Of a stretch of DNA of 64,000 bases, positions 22,926-35,792 are shown in pieces. Numbering within the stretch: position 1 is the stretch's first letter; every line of letters starts with the position of its first letter. Origin of the DNA: Ariolimax columbianus (taxonomy: Eukaryota; Mollusca; Gastropoda; Stylommatophora; Arionidae); contig JAVGWX010000011.1 in assembly GCA_036924085.1 (NCBI GenBank), positions 31,370,386 to 31,434,385 on the forward strand. Reading direction: 5' to 3'. The position numbers and the translations under genes are program-made. Below the pieces are notes generated by a model. The model searched no databases and was not told the DNA's origin. It saw nothing but the letters and a program-made list of their open reading frames with translations.

Positions 22926-23063
22926 TACGCGTGGTAGTTTTGTAGCACAGTAGTTTTGCCAATCATGATCCTTTTTGTACTTGGAGAAGTAGTCATACTG
23001 AGAAGATTCCCCGAAATGGCCAGTCAAAATGATTGTTACAGTAATGAAACAAATTTGTATAAT

Positions 23064-23320
23064 GACGGCTTTGGCTAGTGGTTAAGTGAAACGGCTCACA
23101 ACCCGAAGGTGCTGGGTTCGATCCTCATCACAGCACCGGCCGTTACCCCGGGGAAGCAAACCCTTAGAAAATGCAGGAGGAAGCAGGCCCTTACATAAAA
23201 TGCATGCTGAAGTCGGATGCACTGGACCGATATGCGCAAAATAAAAACCTTAGTGCAACGCACACCGCCTTGGTGAAGAGAGAAATAATGCAAACGCAAA
23301 AAAAAAACCACACAAAAAAA
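23064..23320 (+). mobile_element. tRNA-derived SINE, copy 1
   Basis: Head resembles a tRNA: box A-like TTGGCTAGTGGTTAAG and box B GGTTCGATCC about 35 bases apart. Body carries AAATGCATGCTGAAGTCGGA and AGTGCAACGCACACCGCCTT, and the copy ends in an A-rich tail. Nearly the same sequence occurs at 37019-37288 (minus) and 45921-46178. No clear target duplication seen for this copy. In intron 3. Confidence 0.9.
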
Positions 23321-24004
23321 CATTTTTATTGCTTCTTTCTTATTTTAAATCTATGATATAATTTCCGTCTATGTTGTACTCTGAAGGTCTAGATGACCAA
23401 AATGGGATGTAGCGAGCTCTTTAAAATCCCCAGTAGCTTACAATGTGTCCCGTTTTAGTCAACAAAAATGGTAACACATTTGTCCTCAGCAAGAATGACG
23501 TGCGGGCTCGCCTGAAATACTTCTATGTACCACAGTCAAGAGAGGCTGTCTGCATACACACAAACTGGAGACATCAAATGAAGGAGAATCAGAAGCGGAT
23601 GTTATGAGGAAGACATGTTCATGTTTAGCCAATGATGAGATTGTAATTGAAGGCAAATAATAGATGTATTCTGGCTGAATGAATGACAAATGCCATTATG
23701 ATCTTCGACAGAGAACACATTGTCGTAATTTGAAAGTGAATAATGAAGCAGAACAAGTAATAGATGTTAACGCTTGACAAGTTGATGGAGTACGCACGTG
23801 ATGGGTGGAGACAAATGAGAATGTGACTTCCCTTCGGGAACGAGATACATCATAGATATACCTCCGGCAAAGCGAAGCTGACAAAACACGATGAGTCAAT
23901 TCACTCTCAATATATGATTCAGAACAGAACATTCAAATTTAAAAAAAAAAAAAACATAATGCATAAAGGTTTAATTAAAAATAGGAGGAGAAGACACAAA
24001 AAAT
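23321..24004. other. Intron 3, nothing recognised
   Basis: No supported feature. Confidence 0.45.
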
Positions 24005-24046
24005 ATGAAGACGAAGAAGAAGAAAAAGAAGAAGAAGAAGAAGAAC
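24005..24046. repeat. GAA-rich microsatellite next to the exon 3 donor
   Basis: Imperfect GAA repeat (TTC on the gene's sense strand) starting about 15 bases after the exon 3 splice donor. Confidence 0.9.
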
Positions 24047-24060
24047 TACGGCATACCTAC

Positions 24061-24164
24061 ATGTCTGACAAGGAGCCAAGAATGAAAGACCCACCTAGGA
24101 GACCTCCCATCACGATCATGTTGGCATATGTCCTGAGGCTGATGTCTCCACATACCAGGTTTGT
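24061..24164 (-). CDS. SLC22-like transporter, exon 3 (TM2, MFS signature)
   Basis: Encodes residues 121-154 plus two bases of Met155. It starts TNLVCGD, the family's LVC motif after the VTE of exon 2, continues through TM2 (about 134-151) and ends in GSLSD, the first half of the MFS loop 2-3 signature G-x3-D-x2-G-R-K, which exon 4 completes. The length is 104 bases; I recall that as the usual length of this exon in animal SLC22 genes, unverified here. Acceptor CCAACTCTCAG, donor CAT|GTAGGT. A GAA/TTC microsatellite (24005-24046) lies only about 15 bases into the following intron. Confidence 0.92.
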
Positions 24165-27100
24165 CTGAGAGTTGGATACACATGCACACAATTAGATTAT
24201 TTTTTGAGCGTCTGAATGTGAGAGTTACTTGCCATTAACAATAACACACGCTGAGTATCTAACGTAGTCGCACACAGCTCAAGTTCACCCCAATGTGAAT
24301 GGCAACATCACTGTTCGAGAAAACATGTCAGGAATGGATTCGGTAGACGGAGTTTAAAAAAAAAAAAAATTGGAAACTGAAGTCCTTCTATCACGTCAAA
24401 CCTATTAGTAGCATCTGGTTTGAAAATAACCACGTTTTTAACTGTATTTGTTGCTTCTCTGTTTCTTAGTTCATTAGTTTCGCCTGCCCTTAAACTTTAA
24501 CATATGTAGCCTTCATCTCAAACAATCTCTGCTAATTCCGTGATAAAATTTGTTGGCAGCAGCAAACATATATTTCTGACATTTCTTTTCAAAAATGTTT
24601 GCATCATTGCGAGTCAAATGTAAGATACGACTTGATTCAACATTTGGTTTGTCACGTTTCTCACTAAAGCGTATGATTGCTCTTGGCGGCAGCAGTTTCA
24701 AAGATAAGTAAGTGTGTACTCTGAAAACATTCACAAAACGATATGTCAAAATATGAAATATTAGGATTGGTTTCCTATTCAGAGGCTAATGCATTAGGTT
24801 AAAATTGTTTACTAAAATCAATATCTACAATACCTGTGAGTGTCCATATGTTTGTATATTTCACGACACTTCGCTGTCAACTAAACATAGCGGGAGCGTG
24901 TGGTCAGTTTGTTCCAATTATTACCAACATTTCGAAGTACCTTTCCCACACTTACGTCGCTGCAAAGCGACTGGCGTCACGAACAATTGCATCGTGTAGG
25001 TCGTCCGTTTCTGACTTACGCTGTCCTTGCATATCGACGGCCGTTGTAATCACATTTTTAAAAAAAAGGCTGCGTAGAAATATTTTGAACAATACTGCTC
25101 TTTAAATTGCAGAGATTTCCGACTTCCGAATGTACGGTTAGACACCAACAATGGCGATTTTGAAATTAGTTTTAGGCATTTGGAAATTATTTTTTATGTT
25201 CTTCGCTTAGATTTGAAGATTCATCTATTGTTGAGAATGGGGAAGTCAAGTTTCCGCAACAGATTTATCTGAGGTAGATTTATTTAGATTGTAAAGATAC
25301 AATAAATACGTTTATAGTCGAAAGTAACAGTGGCGACCATTACGGTAAACATTGGTAATCCATTGTCGGCGATTGTTTTTTCCAACCAAGTTACTCCAAA
25401 GGCGGGTGAGTTTATTGTTCGTGCTGTTTTTCAACACTAACATCTTCATATTCTTGTATCTCATAAACGTATACACACACAACAAAGACAATGACACCAG
25501 AAGATTCTTTATTCAATTATATTTTCTACTCACAAACAAGTCATATCAATAGAACGTCAAATGAAGAGGTTAGTCTCTCAAACTCTATAACCATTGTTAA
25601 AAACGTCACGTGCTGAAAAATGAAGCAAAGGCAGGGAAATTGCATCAATTTTTAATGTTTTTAATTCAGTTGTTGTATTAACTCAAAAAACCTGTCTTTT
25701 TTCTCTTCCAAAATGCCGAAATAAAAGATGTGCTATACGAGAAATACGTATCTAACGACATGATTGCAACCCTAACGTGTTTTCCAACCTGCAATTAAAA
25801 ACCTCTGCCGCCATGATTACCATGAACTCATTATGGTCTGTCTAAAATTGTCTCCGATGATTTTTCACATTTTCTTGGTTGAGATAACCTGGGGTGTATG
25901 AAGTAATAATGAACCAAAGATATAGCGTGAAGTTAAAACAATTATGATTCATGGATTATCGCTGTTTTGTTTGCGCATTTGTGACAAAACTAGGAAGACC
26001 ACATGATCTGTTCAGATTGTGAATGTGACCGAGATGTAACTTGATTAGGCTAGTGGAGACAACCGAGGAAATACCGGGTAGATGAGGATCGTAAGTCTGG
26101 TAAGGGATTTCCTCTAGAAGAGGCTAAACAGTGATGGATACACGTATTGTGGATGATAGCTATGAAGACATCACACGTGTCGGAGCTTGTGTGGATCAAC
26201 TGTCCTGGCTATGCTGAACAACGTAAGAGCGGACATTCTGGCTTCACAAACAGTAATTATGGGTACTCTAGTTATGAATGTTGTTGTTGGATGCCCACAA
26301 TGAGAAACTTTACTCTTTTGTACGCCCTTAAAAGGGCGTTAAGTTGCGGGTTGCAGTAGCCTTCCTAACATCCAGTGCGTACTGTTATTGGCTGGGGTCT
26401 TCCAAGTGGTTGTGTTATGCTTGTCTTCATTTTCGTGTCGCTCACTATGACGGTGATCACATTGTTCCCACACTTCGTTAACCAGCATGCTATACGACGG
26501 CCTGTTTACATGGAGAACTGCGTGGAAGTGACGTGGGAGTCTTCTTCCGTATATTTTCCCTGACCCTGACAAACATATATAATCAGTTTGTTTTGCCTGA
26601 CCAGACGTTAGTCTCCTCTTCACTGCTAAATAGTGGAGACATTGTTCAGTCTATAAACGACCGTATGTAGTATGACGACACGGCAATAAATGAATCTGCA
26701 ATTCATATTTTGCACAATCTTGAAATAAACGAGGTTCGTGTGTGCTGAATCGCAAGAGAGAGCGAAGCAGAAGTATATACAGCCAGCGGGGTTGCAAGAA
26801 CCATCATTATCCGCATCCCTCAACAAGTACTGAGATAGACTTAGCACCTACGGATAGCAGTCAACTCTGTTCTTAGGAATAGAACGGTTCTTTTTACAAT
26901 TCCATTTACAAGTCATCAACGACGATCACGAACAATAATATTGCAGATTCACGGACAACAAAACACACACATCAGTATTATCATCACATCAACAATAATG
27001 TATCAACAACAACACAATGATAGTACATATTATAAAAACATCATAAAATAATGCAAATAATATTCGAGAATAATATGTTATGAAAATAAGGTATAATTAA

Positions 27101-27325
27101 TTCAAAAGATAACAAAAATATAAAATATTCGTATTTGAAAATAATGTATAAAAGACACTAAAATATAAAATGGAATTACAATCAATACAATAAGTGACAA
27201 ACAATAAATATACTTGGTAAACCAATAACATGTAATGAGAATAAAATTAGGTCAGCGCATAAAACATTACAACAAAAACTACACCTAACAACAACAACCC
27301 ATATAACCATAGCTAAAATGGCTAC
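24165..27325. other. Intron 2 of the transporter gene, no insertions recognised
   Basis: The least repeat-loaded intron. It has an A-rich run at 24356 and an AT-rich 26930-27240 tract. Short open frames on both strands show no family resemblance. Confidence 0.6.
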
Positions 27326-27551
27326 CTCTGTCACAAACGTGGACTCAAATGGATCTTTGTTATAAACCCACTTCTGGCAAGACACCGATCTGTTGCTAAT
27401 CACAAGATCTGAACTTGCTTCCCACTCGTACAGGTAGCATTCAGAGTACGCGTTTTTGGCACTAGACCATGGCACATGCGTGCTAATCAGTATGTCATGC
27501 CACTTGCCTTGACTTTTATATGTGTCGTTATCAAGCCCTGGTATAGCACAT
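27326..27551 (-). CDS. SLC22-like transporter, exon 2 (large extracellular loop)
   Basis: Encodes the end of Arg45 and residues 46-120. The exon opens with Cys46, completing PEHRC, and ends with STFVTE, the conserved close of the SLC22 extracellular loop. Cysteines at 46, 83 and 103 and N-glycosylation sequons at Asn53 (NDT) and Asn98 (NRS) suit a disulfide-bonded, glycosylated loop. The acceptor is TTTACATCTACAG; the donor is GAG|GTAGCC, weaker than the others but the only one that keeps frame with exon 3. Its 226 bases carry a phase that matches both neighbours exactly. Confidence 0.9.
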
Positions 27552-28205
27552 CTGTAGATGTAAACATTATTAGAGGGACAGTCATTAATTAAGTAACAGC
27601 AAGTGTATTATAAAGTGTTTGTTTGGGAAATAGGTATGAAGCATGGGAGATATAACTTATTACTCTGCCACGGAAGGCTAACGGTAACTTAAGCAAGTAG
27701 ATAAGAAAAGAATTACATCGAAGAGTTCAGACAGAGGTTAGGGATATCGGTCAATTTGAAAAAAGACGGTATTTGTTTTCATTGCCTGAAAATCGGACCA
27801 TGGGAAAGCTAGACCTCAGAATGTATGTTCCCTATTATCAAGAAGTTATTATCCATAGTTTAGCGCTTATGATTCAGAGCGATCATAGGAGACTTACCAT
27901 AACCACCAATACTGTAGTGCCTGGTTGTCACAAGAAAATTGGTAGGGGTTTAGAACTACTCGTGCTGTAGTGTCTAGGTAACACATTAAGATTGGTAAGA
28001 GTAAAACTGCCCAGGAAATGTTGGTAGGGGCTCCAGAAATGGGGAACTTGACATATTGACAGGCAGTAGAAGTCTAACCGATACGAACTGGTCAACGTTT
28101 TGGCGATATAAGTACCACATGACTGGCGGTCCCGTTGGACAGGCGGGGCTTGAAGAGGAGTACGGGAAGACGGTAAAGGCTGAAACACAAGTTATTCTAG
28201 AAGAG
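27552..28205. other. Intron 1 end, nothing recognised
   Basis: Includes the acceptor of exon 2. No other signal. Confidence 0.45.
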
Positions 28206-28209
28206 CTGG

Positions 28210-28460
28210 CTGGGAGGTCCGATTGTGATTTGCATAGGCATTGCCCACATTACCTGTTGAAACGGATAGTTGATTGACCCTAGCGAAAGAGCGAGTCCGG
28301 GACGTGAGGTGTAACTGTGGATTCCATAGGCATTGCTCTGACCTACTGGAAATGAAACTGAACCTATTGTGGGATAGAGAGAGAACAGACAGGAACGCCG
28401 ACTGTTGATTCCATAAGCATTTGTCATCGCCTGCTGAAAATGACAGTAATGAAACACGTC
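28210..28460. repeat. Diverged about 92-bp tandem repeat (3 copies)
   Basis: CATAGGCATTG recurs at about 28231, 28324 and (as CATAAGCATTT) 28415, each followed by a CTGTTGAAA/CTACTGGAAA/CTGCTGAAAA-like stretch. An old, diverged triplication. Confidence 0.55.
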
Positions 28461-29544
28461 TCACCAGTGAGAGATAACTCTGCAGCAGGATTATCCCAAG
28501 ATGTACCACAAACACCAGGGAGCACATCCTAAAACACTTGTGAGATATCTTTGGTTCCGTATTGGAGTCTAGAGGGACTGTAGCTGCAGTCTGTCAGGGG
28601 CCAGTCACACAATCAGCGACAAGTACAACAAGTCTCAAGATGTTCTTTTAGTTTATTAGTTGCTGTTGCTAGGGAAAATAGGGACAAAAAAACGTAGAAA
28701 CGATCTGGGTTTACATCCGAGGTATCATTAAGTTTATTACTTAAATATAGAATCGGTGCTACGTCATTCTTTGTCTTCTCAGACAGAGAGGACAGGTCTT
28801 TGCTGAGTGGAGTGGGGCATACACGCCAGTAACCTCCAGTTTGACAATGGAGATTTAAGCAATGACCTCGGCGTTAAGATGGCTATCTGAGACCCCTTTA
28901 ACAATGGTATTCATCATGACTGACGTGCAGGCCGTACTTCAGAAGGTGTAGAAGGGATGACTGAGGTACGAGTGGATATCAGCTGTTGAGGTTTCCGCCT
29001 TTAGGGGTTGACATGGATTAACGGTTCTTGTCATGCTGTGGTTCAGAGCAACGAAAAAACTGACATCATGGTTTCACAAGCTCTCATCATGGGCACGTTT
29101 GTGATGGATAGGAATGACACTTTGAAATCACTCAACGACCGTCTGTTGGATGAGGACACCAAAATATATGAATCAGTAATCCACAGACCACAAAATTTCG
29201 ACATAAAACGAGGTTCGAGCGCAGTGAGGACAGAGCAGGAGAGTGTACAACAAGCGAGTTGCATGGACACTACGCATCCAGACTCTGCACCATTTGACTT
29301 GAGCACCTATGTGTATGTCCGGAGTGCAGTGACGTTTATTCTTAGAAACAGAAACTGAGTTACTTAAAGTCTCCAATAAGAAAATTTAGTAATAGTTAGA
29401 TTTGATTATAAATTATGCGTATGGCTATCTAACAATAAATTATTCACAATGTTTTTTTATGAAAGAATCCGTTTTCAATGTTTCTTTTTATTAATTGGTC
29501 CTAGTGACCGGGGTAACGAGAAGTAAGATCTAACTGGGTTACAA
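28461..29544. other. Intron 1, no identified gene
   Basis: Holds a 116-codon plus-strand open frame (29008-29358) with no recognised domain, no membrane segment and no splice context. I do not call it a gene. Confidence 0.4.
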
Positions 29545-31372
29545 TATCGCTCATGTCAAGTCTGTCAAACTAGAACATACTTTATTGCTTTCCCTCATGT
29601 CAGGTCTGCCAAACTAGGACATACTTTATTGCTATTCCTCATGTCAAGTCTGCCAAACTTGGACATACTTTATTGCTATCCCTCATGTCAAGTCTGCCAA
29701 ACTAGGACATACTTTATTGCTATCCCTTATGTTAAGTCTGCCAAACTAGGACATACTTTATTGCTATCCCTCATGTCAAGTCTGCCAAACTAGGACATAC
29801 TTTATTGCTATCCCTCATGTCAAGTCTGCCAAACTAGGACATACTTTATTGCTATCCCTCATGTCAGGTCTGCCAAACTAGGACATACTTTATTGCTATC
29901 CTTCATGTCAGGTCTGCCAAACTAGGACATACTTTATTGCTATCCCTCATGTCAGGTCTGCCAAACTAGGACATACTTTATTGCTATCCCTTATGTCAAG
30001 TCTGCCAAACTAGGACATACTTTATTGCTATCCCTCATGTCAGGTCTGCCAAACTAGGACATACTTTATTGCTATCCCTCATGTCAGGTCTGCCAAACTA
30101 GGACATACTTTATTGCTATCCCTCATGTCAGGTCTGCCAAACTAGGACATACTTTATTGCTATCCCTTATGTCAAGTCTGCTAAACTAGGACAAACTTTA
30201 TTGCTATCCCTCATGTCAAGTCTGCCAAACTAGGACATACTTTATTGCTATCCCTTATGTCAAATCTGCCAAACTAGGACAAACTTTATTGCTATCCCGC
30301 ATGTCAAGTCTGCCAAACTAGGACAAACTTTATTGCTATCCCTCATGTCAGGTCTGCCAAACTAGGACATACTTTATTGCTATCCCTCATGTCAGGTCTG
30401 CCAAACTAGGACATACTTTATTGCTATCCCTTATGTCAAGTCTGCCAAACTAGGACAAACTTTATTGCTATCCCGCATGTCAAGTCTGCCAAACTAGGAC
30501 AAACTTTATTGCTATCCCTTATGTCAAGTCTGCCAAACTAGGACAAACTTTATTGCTATCCCGCATGTCAAGTCTACCAAACTAGGACATACTTTATTGC
30601 TATCCCTCATGTCAAGTCTGCCAAACTAGGACAAACTTTATTGCTATCCCGCATGTCAAGTCTGCCAAACTAGGACAAACTTTATTGCTATCCCTCATGT
30701 CAAGTCTGCCAAACTAGGACAAACTTTATTGCTATCCCTCATGTCAAGTCTGCCAAACTAGGACAAACTTTATTGCTATCCCGCATGTCAAGTCTGCCAA
30801 ACTAGGACAAACTTTATTGCTATCCCTCATGTCAAGTCTGCCAAACTAGGACAAACTTTATTGCTATCCCGCATGTCAAGTCTGCCAAACTAGGACAAAC
30901 TTTATTGCTATCCCTCATGTCAAGTCTGCCAAACTAGGACAAACTTTATTGCTATCCCGCATGTCAAGTCTGCCAAACTAGGACAAACTTTATTGCTATC
31001 CCTCATGTCAAGTCTGCCAAACTAGGACAAACTTTATTGCTATCCCTCATGTCAAGTCTGCCAAACTAGGACAAACTTTATTGCTATCCCTTATGTCAAG
31101 TCTGCCAAACTAGGACAAACTTTATTGCTATCCCTCATGTCAAGTCTACCAAACTAGGACATACTTTATTGCTATCCCTTATGTCAAGTCTGCCAAACTA
31201 GGACAAACTTTATTGCTATCCCTCATGTCAAGTCTACCAAACTAGGACATACTTTATTGCTATCCCTTATGTCAAGTCTGCCAAACTAGGACAAACTTTA
31301 TTGCTATCCCTCATGTCAAGTCTGCCAAACTAGGACAAACTTTATTGCTATCCCGCATGTCAAGTCTGTCCA
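29545..31372. repeat. 44-bp minisatellite (about 41 copies, two main variants)
   Basis: Unit contains CATGTCAAGTCTGCCAAACT followed by AGGACATACTTTATTGCTAT. Variants differ at ACATAC/ACAAAC, TCAAGT/TCAGGT and CCCTC/CCCTT/CCCGC. The ACATAC type dominates the left half and ACAAAC the right half, with alternating subblocks. Degraded units trail off to about 31480. Confidence 0.97.
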
Positions 31373-31721
31373 AGTCTCATTTCCTTTTCACTGCTATCTT
31401 TCATGTTAAATCTATGAAACTAGGACGTCCATTTTATCTCTTATGTCAAGTTTTCTCAACAATTATTTCCACTTAATTGCTATCTCTCGTGTCAAAGTTA
31501 CTAAGTGACGTCATTATTGCGCAATGTTGACTTCGTGATAGCAAATGAGGCATTGGTCCGACAGAAGGAGTGTATCGGGAACAAACCTAACCAATGAAAT
31601 CATCTAAAAGTAATCTAAGCCCAGCTTGAACTGTAAATAGTTTTGACAGTTCACTTGCGTGCATTACTTTGTATTATGCCAGCAGCTTCATCAAAGACGT
31701 TCTACTTAATGTTTTGCGAGT

Positions 31722-32152
<431 letters not shown>

Positions 32153-32209
32153 ACATACGGATGCAAGCATGCAGGCAGTCAGGCTGACAGACAGAGACAT
32201 ACAGATAGT

Positions 32210-33998
32210 ATTAAATGTCTCTGTTTGTTACAGATCGCTTGTCGCCTTCATTATCAAAAGCCTTTTCTAATTTTATGCAGTTCATAAATAGTGGTTCTTG
32301 TGGACGATTTTATAGATTTATGATAATCCTCAGTGTGTTGATATTTTATCCGTTATTGATCTCCCTTGTTGAAACCGTGCCAGAGAGACTGTCGTCTAAA
32401 ACCACATTTCGGCAGTCTATAATTATTCTGGTAGGCATGTGTTCTATAGGATTGTGCAGTGTGTGATTTTTGGTCGTGTAATAAATAGAGCATAATAAAT
32501 ATCAGTATTGTATTCTCTGCATTTTTCAAAGATGATTCTCAAATTGAAGATGTGATATTTTGTGCATCTGCCTTGTTTGAAACTTGCCTATGTGTCATGT
32601 ATTTTATATTCTACTTTCTTTTCTAGCATTTTCATGATAATACGTAATAATATCTTGCTGGCATGGCTTATCAGGACATTAGTACGGTAGTAAGTGCACA
32701 ATTTTAGGATCCGTTTCTTTGGTATGGTAATATAGACTGAGCTCCACCATTATGTGGGCCATTCTGAGCTGTAACCAAATCTGTTTGCACAATGCGTGGT
32801 ATATGTGCATGCATGCGTCTTCTCCTGCCTGTATTAGGTTTGCTGTTATGTCGTCTTCTCCTGCCTGTATTAGTTCTACTGTTATGTCGTCTCCTCCTGC
32901 CTGTATTAGTTCTGCTGTTATGTCGTCTTATCCTGCCTGTATTAGTTCTGCTGTTATATCGTCTTCTCCTGCCTGTATTAGTTCTGGTGTTATGTCGTCT
33001 TATCCTGTCTGTATTAGTTCTGGTGTTATGTCGTCTCCTCCTGTCTGTATTAATTCTGCTGTTATGTCGTCTCCTCCTGCCTGTATTAGTTCTGCTGTTA
33101 TGTCGTCTCCTCCTGTCTGTATTAGTTCTGTTGTTATGTCGTCTTCTCCTGCCTGTATTAGTCCTTCTGTTATGTCGTCAGCTTCTTTTGCCTGTATTAG
33201 TTCTGCTGTTATGTCGTCTCCTCCTGCCTGTATTAGCGGTTCTGGATCTCTCTTTATCATTGGTTATCAGGTCTTCATGTTTTTGTGGTGTCGTTGTGCA
33301 TCTCGCTACAGTATTCCTTCCATATTTCTAGCATAACTTTGTTTGCAGTCATGAAATCACTATTCTTGTCACTGATTGCCTGTAGTAATGGTTTGAATTC
33401 TCTCGTTAGTTTTCTGATTACTTTGAACATTTCTCTTTCTTTCCAATGTTGTTCTTCTATTTTGCTGCAAGTGTTTCTAATGAATTGTTTCTTGTTCTTT
33501 CGTATCTTTCTTATGATTTCTCTAGTGTTAATCTCTGAATTCATTGCTATTTTGCGTTCCTCGCCTGTTCGTCTTAGATTTCTTCTTTCTTGTATACGTT
33601 GTAGCGTACCTTCTGTGAAATAGTTCTGCTTCTTATATATTTTCCTAGGGATCATATCCCGTGCTGCATCAAGAAAGACATTTGTCATAAGTGTTGCCAG
33701 TTCACGGGCTGACATAGTCTTGTGTGTCGCCATCATTACCTCGAATTTGTCTCGTACTTCAATGCTGTATTCGATTGGTATTGCACTCATATTGAAGCGG
33801 ACAGGTCTATCGCCTCTGACGATTTTCTTCAGTCTTGTTTTGTAATCTGCTACTAAAAGATAGGGATCAGAGTCGCAATCTGTTCCCGGGAGCGTGTGCG
33901 GCAGCTGTAGGTGCGTAAACTTGTATCGTCTTTCGTTCGCTGAAAATATGTTTATATCTGCAATGTTGTCGCTTGTATAAACTTCACTGTCTTTTGTA
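32210..33998 (-). pseudogene. LINE endonuclease end and RT, split by a 36-bp minisatellite
   Basis: Minus strand from 33998: TRLKKIVRGDRPVRFNMS (end of endonuclease), then a 171-codon open frame (33790-33275) with RIQERRNLRRTGEERK and KNSDFMTANKVMLEIWKEY, the linker that precedes the RT domain in this LINE type. The conserved ITAELIQAGGDD block follows but is repeated about 12 times. After the array come IYHALCKQIW, TKETDP and, near 32270, KLEKAFDN (RT blocks 1-3) with frameshifts. A decayed copy in intron 1. Confidence 0.8.
32815..33238. repeat. 36-bp in-frame minisatellite inside a LINE
   Basis: About 12 copies of a 36-base unit (minus strand encodes ITAELIQAGGDD; one copy is 39 bases). 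That peptide is the RT-domain entry motif of the surrounding LINE. The plus-strand frames through the array are artefacts. Confidence 0.93.
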
Positions 33999-34000
33999 GT

Positions 34001-34790
34001 TCACATATGTCCATAACGTTTCTCTTCCAGTGTTGTTTCTATGGACCAGTGGCATTTTCTCTGTATATCATATTCGGGGCAGCTCTGTAGTATGTGCTCT
34101 GCTGTCTGGGGCGCCTGTCCGCATGTACACATGGCTGAGTTGCCAATATTCAATTTTGTGTACATATAGCTGCGGAGTCGGTTGTGTCCTGTTCTAAGGC
34201 GCACCACAACAGTTTGCTCTTGTCTGTTCAGCTTATGGTGATCGTCTTGTGTTACTGTTGGTGGCTTTCTGATTGATTTGATTATCTTTATCTTCTGTTG
34301 GTGGCTTTCTGATTGATTTGATTATCTTTATCTTCTGTTTGTGGCTTTCTGATTGATTTGATTATCTTTATCTTCTGTTGGTATATAACTGGTACATCTG
34401 GTTGCTCGTCTGTAGCACCTTCCATTACCAGTTGGTCTGTTCTCTCGATTCCTGGTACTCCACAATGAGAAGGTATCCACTGTATGACAATCTTGCGCTG
34501 GTTGCTCAGTTCAGACAGTAGATCCTGTGGACCTGGTAGTTTCCTGGACATCAGTGCTTGGAGTGCAGATTGTGCATCTGTCAGAAATACTACAGGTTGT
34601 AGACTGACATTGGTGTTGAACAGTTTCTCAGTTGCCACCTTGATTGCCTGAAGTTCTGCATCATATGTTTGACAGAATCTCCCGGTTGGTCTGACTGTAT
34701 CCCTGTTGATGTTTGGATCTTCTATGCGTTCCTCCATTCTTTACTGCATTCTGTGCTGACCAACCTGTGTATACTCTGACTCTGGCATCT
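34001..34790 (-). pseudogene. RNase H domain of a LINE
   Basis: Minus strand shows AELQAIKVATEKL (Glu helix), VVFLTDAQSALQAL (catalytic Asp strand), KIVIQWIPSHCGVPGIE (His region), then VRLRTGHNRLRSYMY and CTCGQAPQTAEHILQSCPEY, a Cys/His cluster typical of LINE RNase H C-termini. The first catalytic TDGS is degraded (reads TGWS near 34770). A 40-bp triplication interrupts the link after the RNase H fold. It abuts the LINE at 33998. Confidence 0.88.
34257..34379. repeat. 40-bp tandem triplication within the RNase H LINE
   Basis: Three copies of a 40-base unit containing GGTGGCTTTCTGATTGATTT. On the LINE strand the ancestral unit encodes KIKIIKSIRK. The period is not a multiple of three, so it shifts the LINE frame. 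Confidence 0.93.
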
Positions 34791-35133
34791 GACTCTGACA
34801 TCAAGGACTTTGAGAGTCACTACCCTACTGTTCTGTTCATCCTTGTCTAATATTCCTTTCACTTTTGATTGAACGCATACTGATAATCCATGCTCCTCTC
34901 TCCAAGGGGTTTGTTCTGACACAGACTTTAGGGGGCTATCAATATATAGGGTAGATCTATAATTTGCATGTGAAGTCGTTTGGCCTGGTGTATACAACTA
35001 CATCTTTTCAGTATTCTCATTGCTAAAATTTAGAAAATGTCTTTCGTTGGATGGCTCGGCATGCACATAAACTGTTCTGCCTGTGTTAGGACCTTTGTGT
35101 AACTGCGATCTCTTAGTACTTGCATCCTCCCCA

Positions 35134-35272
35134 TTGTCTCCATCTCCACTATATTATATCTCCATCTCCACTATATTATATCTCCATCTCCACTATATTA
35201 TATCTCCATCTCCACTATATTATATCTCCATCTCCACTATATTATATCTCCATCTCCACTATGTTATTTCTT
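35134..35272. repeat. 22-bp minisatellite (6 copies)
   Basis: Six copies of a 22-base unit, CTCCATCTCCACTATATTAT plus AT, one copy with TG for TA. Confidence 0.95.
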
Positions 35273-35399
35273 CTAAACACTCTGATACTGCAGATCAGCC
35301 CTCCAATAGAAATACTTTTTCACGCATCACATTTCCCTGCTCATTTATAACTACTTTCATACACTCACAAATATATATATCAATCGTCTCATCATATAT

Positions 35400-35790
35400 G
35401 TCCCTTACAGACCGTCGCTCGCATGGCAGCCAACCTGAAAGAAACTCGATCTCTTATCAAATCTCCAACCTGCTCCAGATTCATGCACAATCATTTCTTG
35501 ACATCTTGGTACCATCGCCTTCTTGGTCTGCCTCTGCCTCTCTCTCCTGGCACCATATATTCCATTCTTCATCATCATCAGTCCCGTAACCAGAAAGGTC
35601 ATTGGGGCACCAATGTCGGTTTTGTGCAAGGATATATTTTACCCTTCTCAGGCACAGTACTTTGCAGGAACGTCTTGGTCTTGGTCAAGCCAGATGATCT
35701 TGCAACATGCCCATACCATGTGAGCTTGCTTCCTTTTTATCATAGTGAATAGGTTTATATATTGGGCGACCTCTCTCTCTTAACGGTGTT
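35400..35790 (-). pseudogene. LINE C-terminal fragment
   Basis: Minus strand: LTWYGHVARSSGL, then in other frames TVPEKGK and WTGLE-like pieces near 35480. This is the C-terminal GHVxR...GRPRxxWxDNIxEWTGL region of a LINE. Decayed; its 5' side is cut by the GAA tail of the next LINE. Confidence 0.55.
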
Positions 35791-35792
35791 CC

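Noticed and set aside
23064..23135. Functional tRNA gene
   Set aside because: Box A and B are present, but the sequence continues into a SINE body repeated elsewhere, and the tRNA cloverleaf is not closed.
32752..33336. 194-codon plus-strand frame with Ser-Ser-Pro-Ala-Cys-Ile repeats
   Set aside because: Antisense shadow of the LINE-derived 36-bp array.
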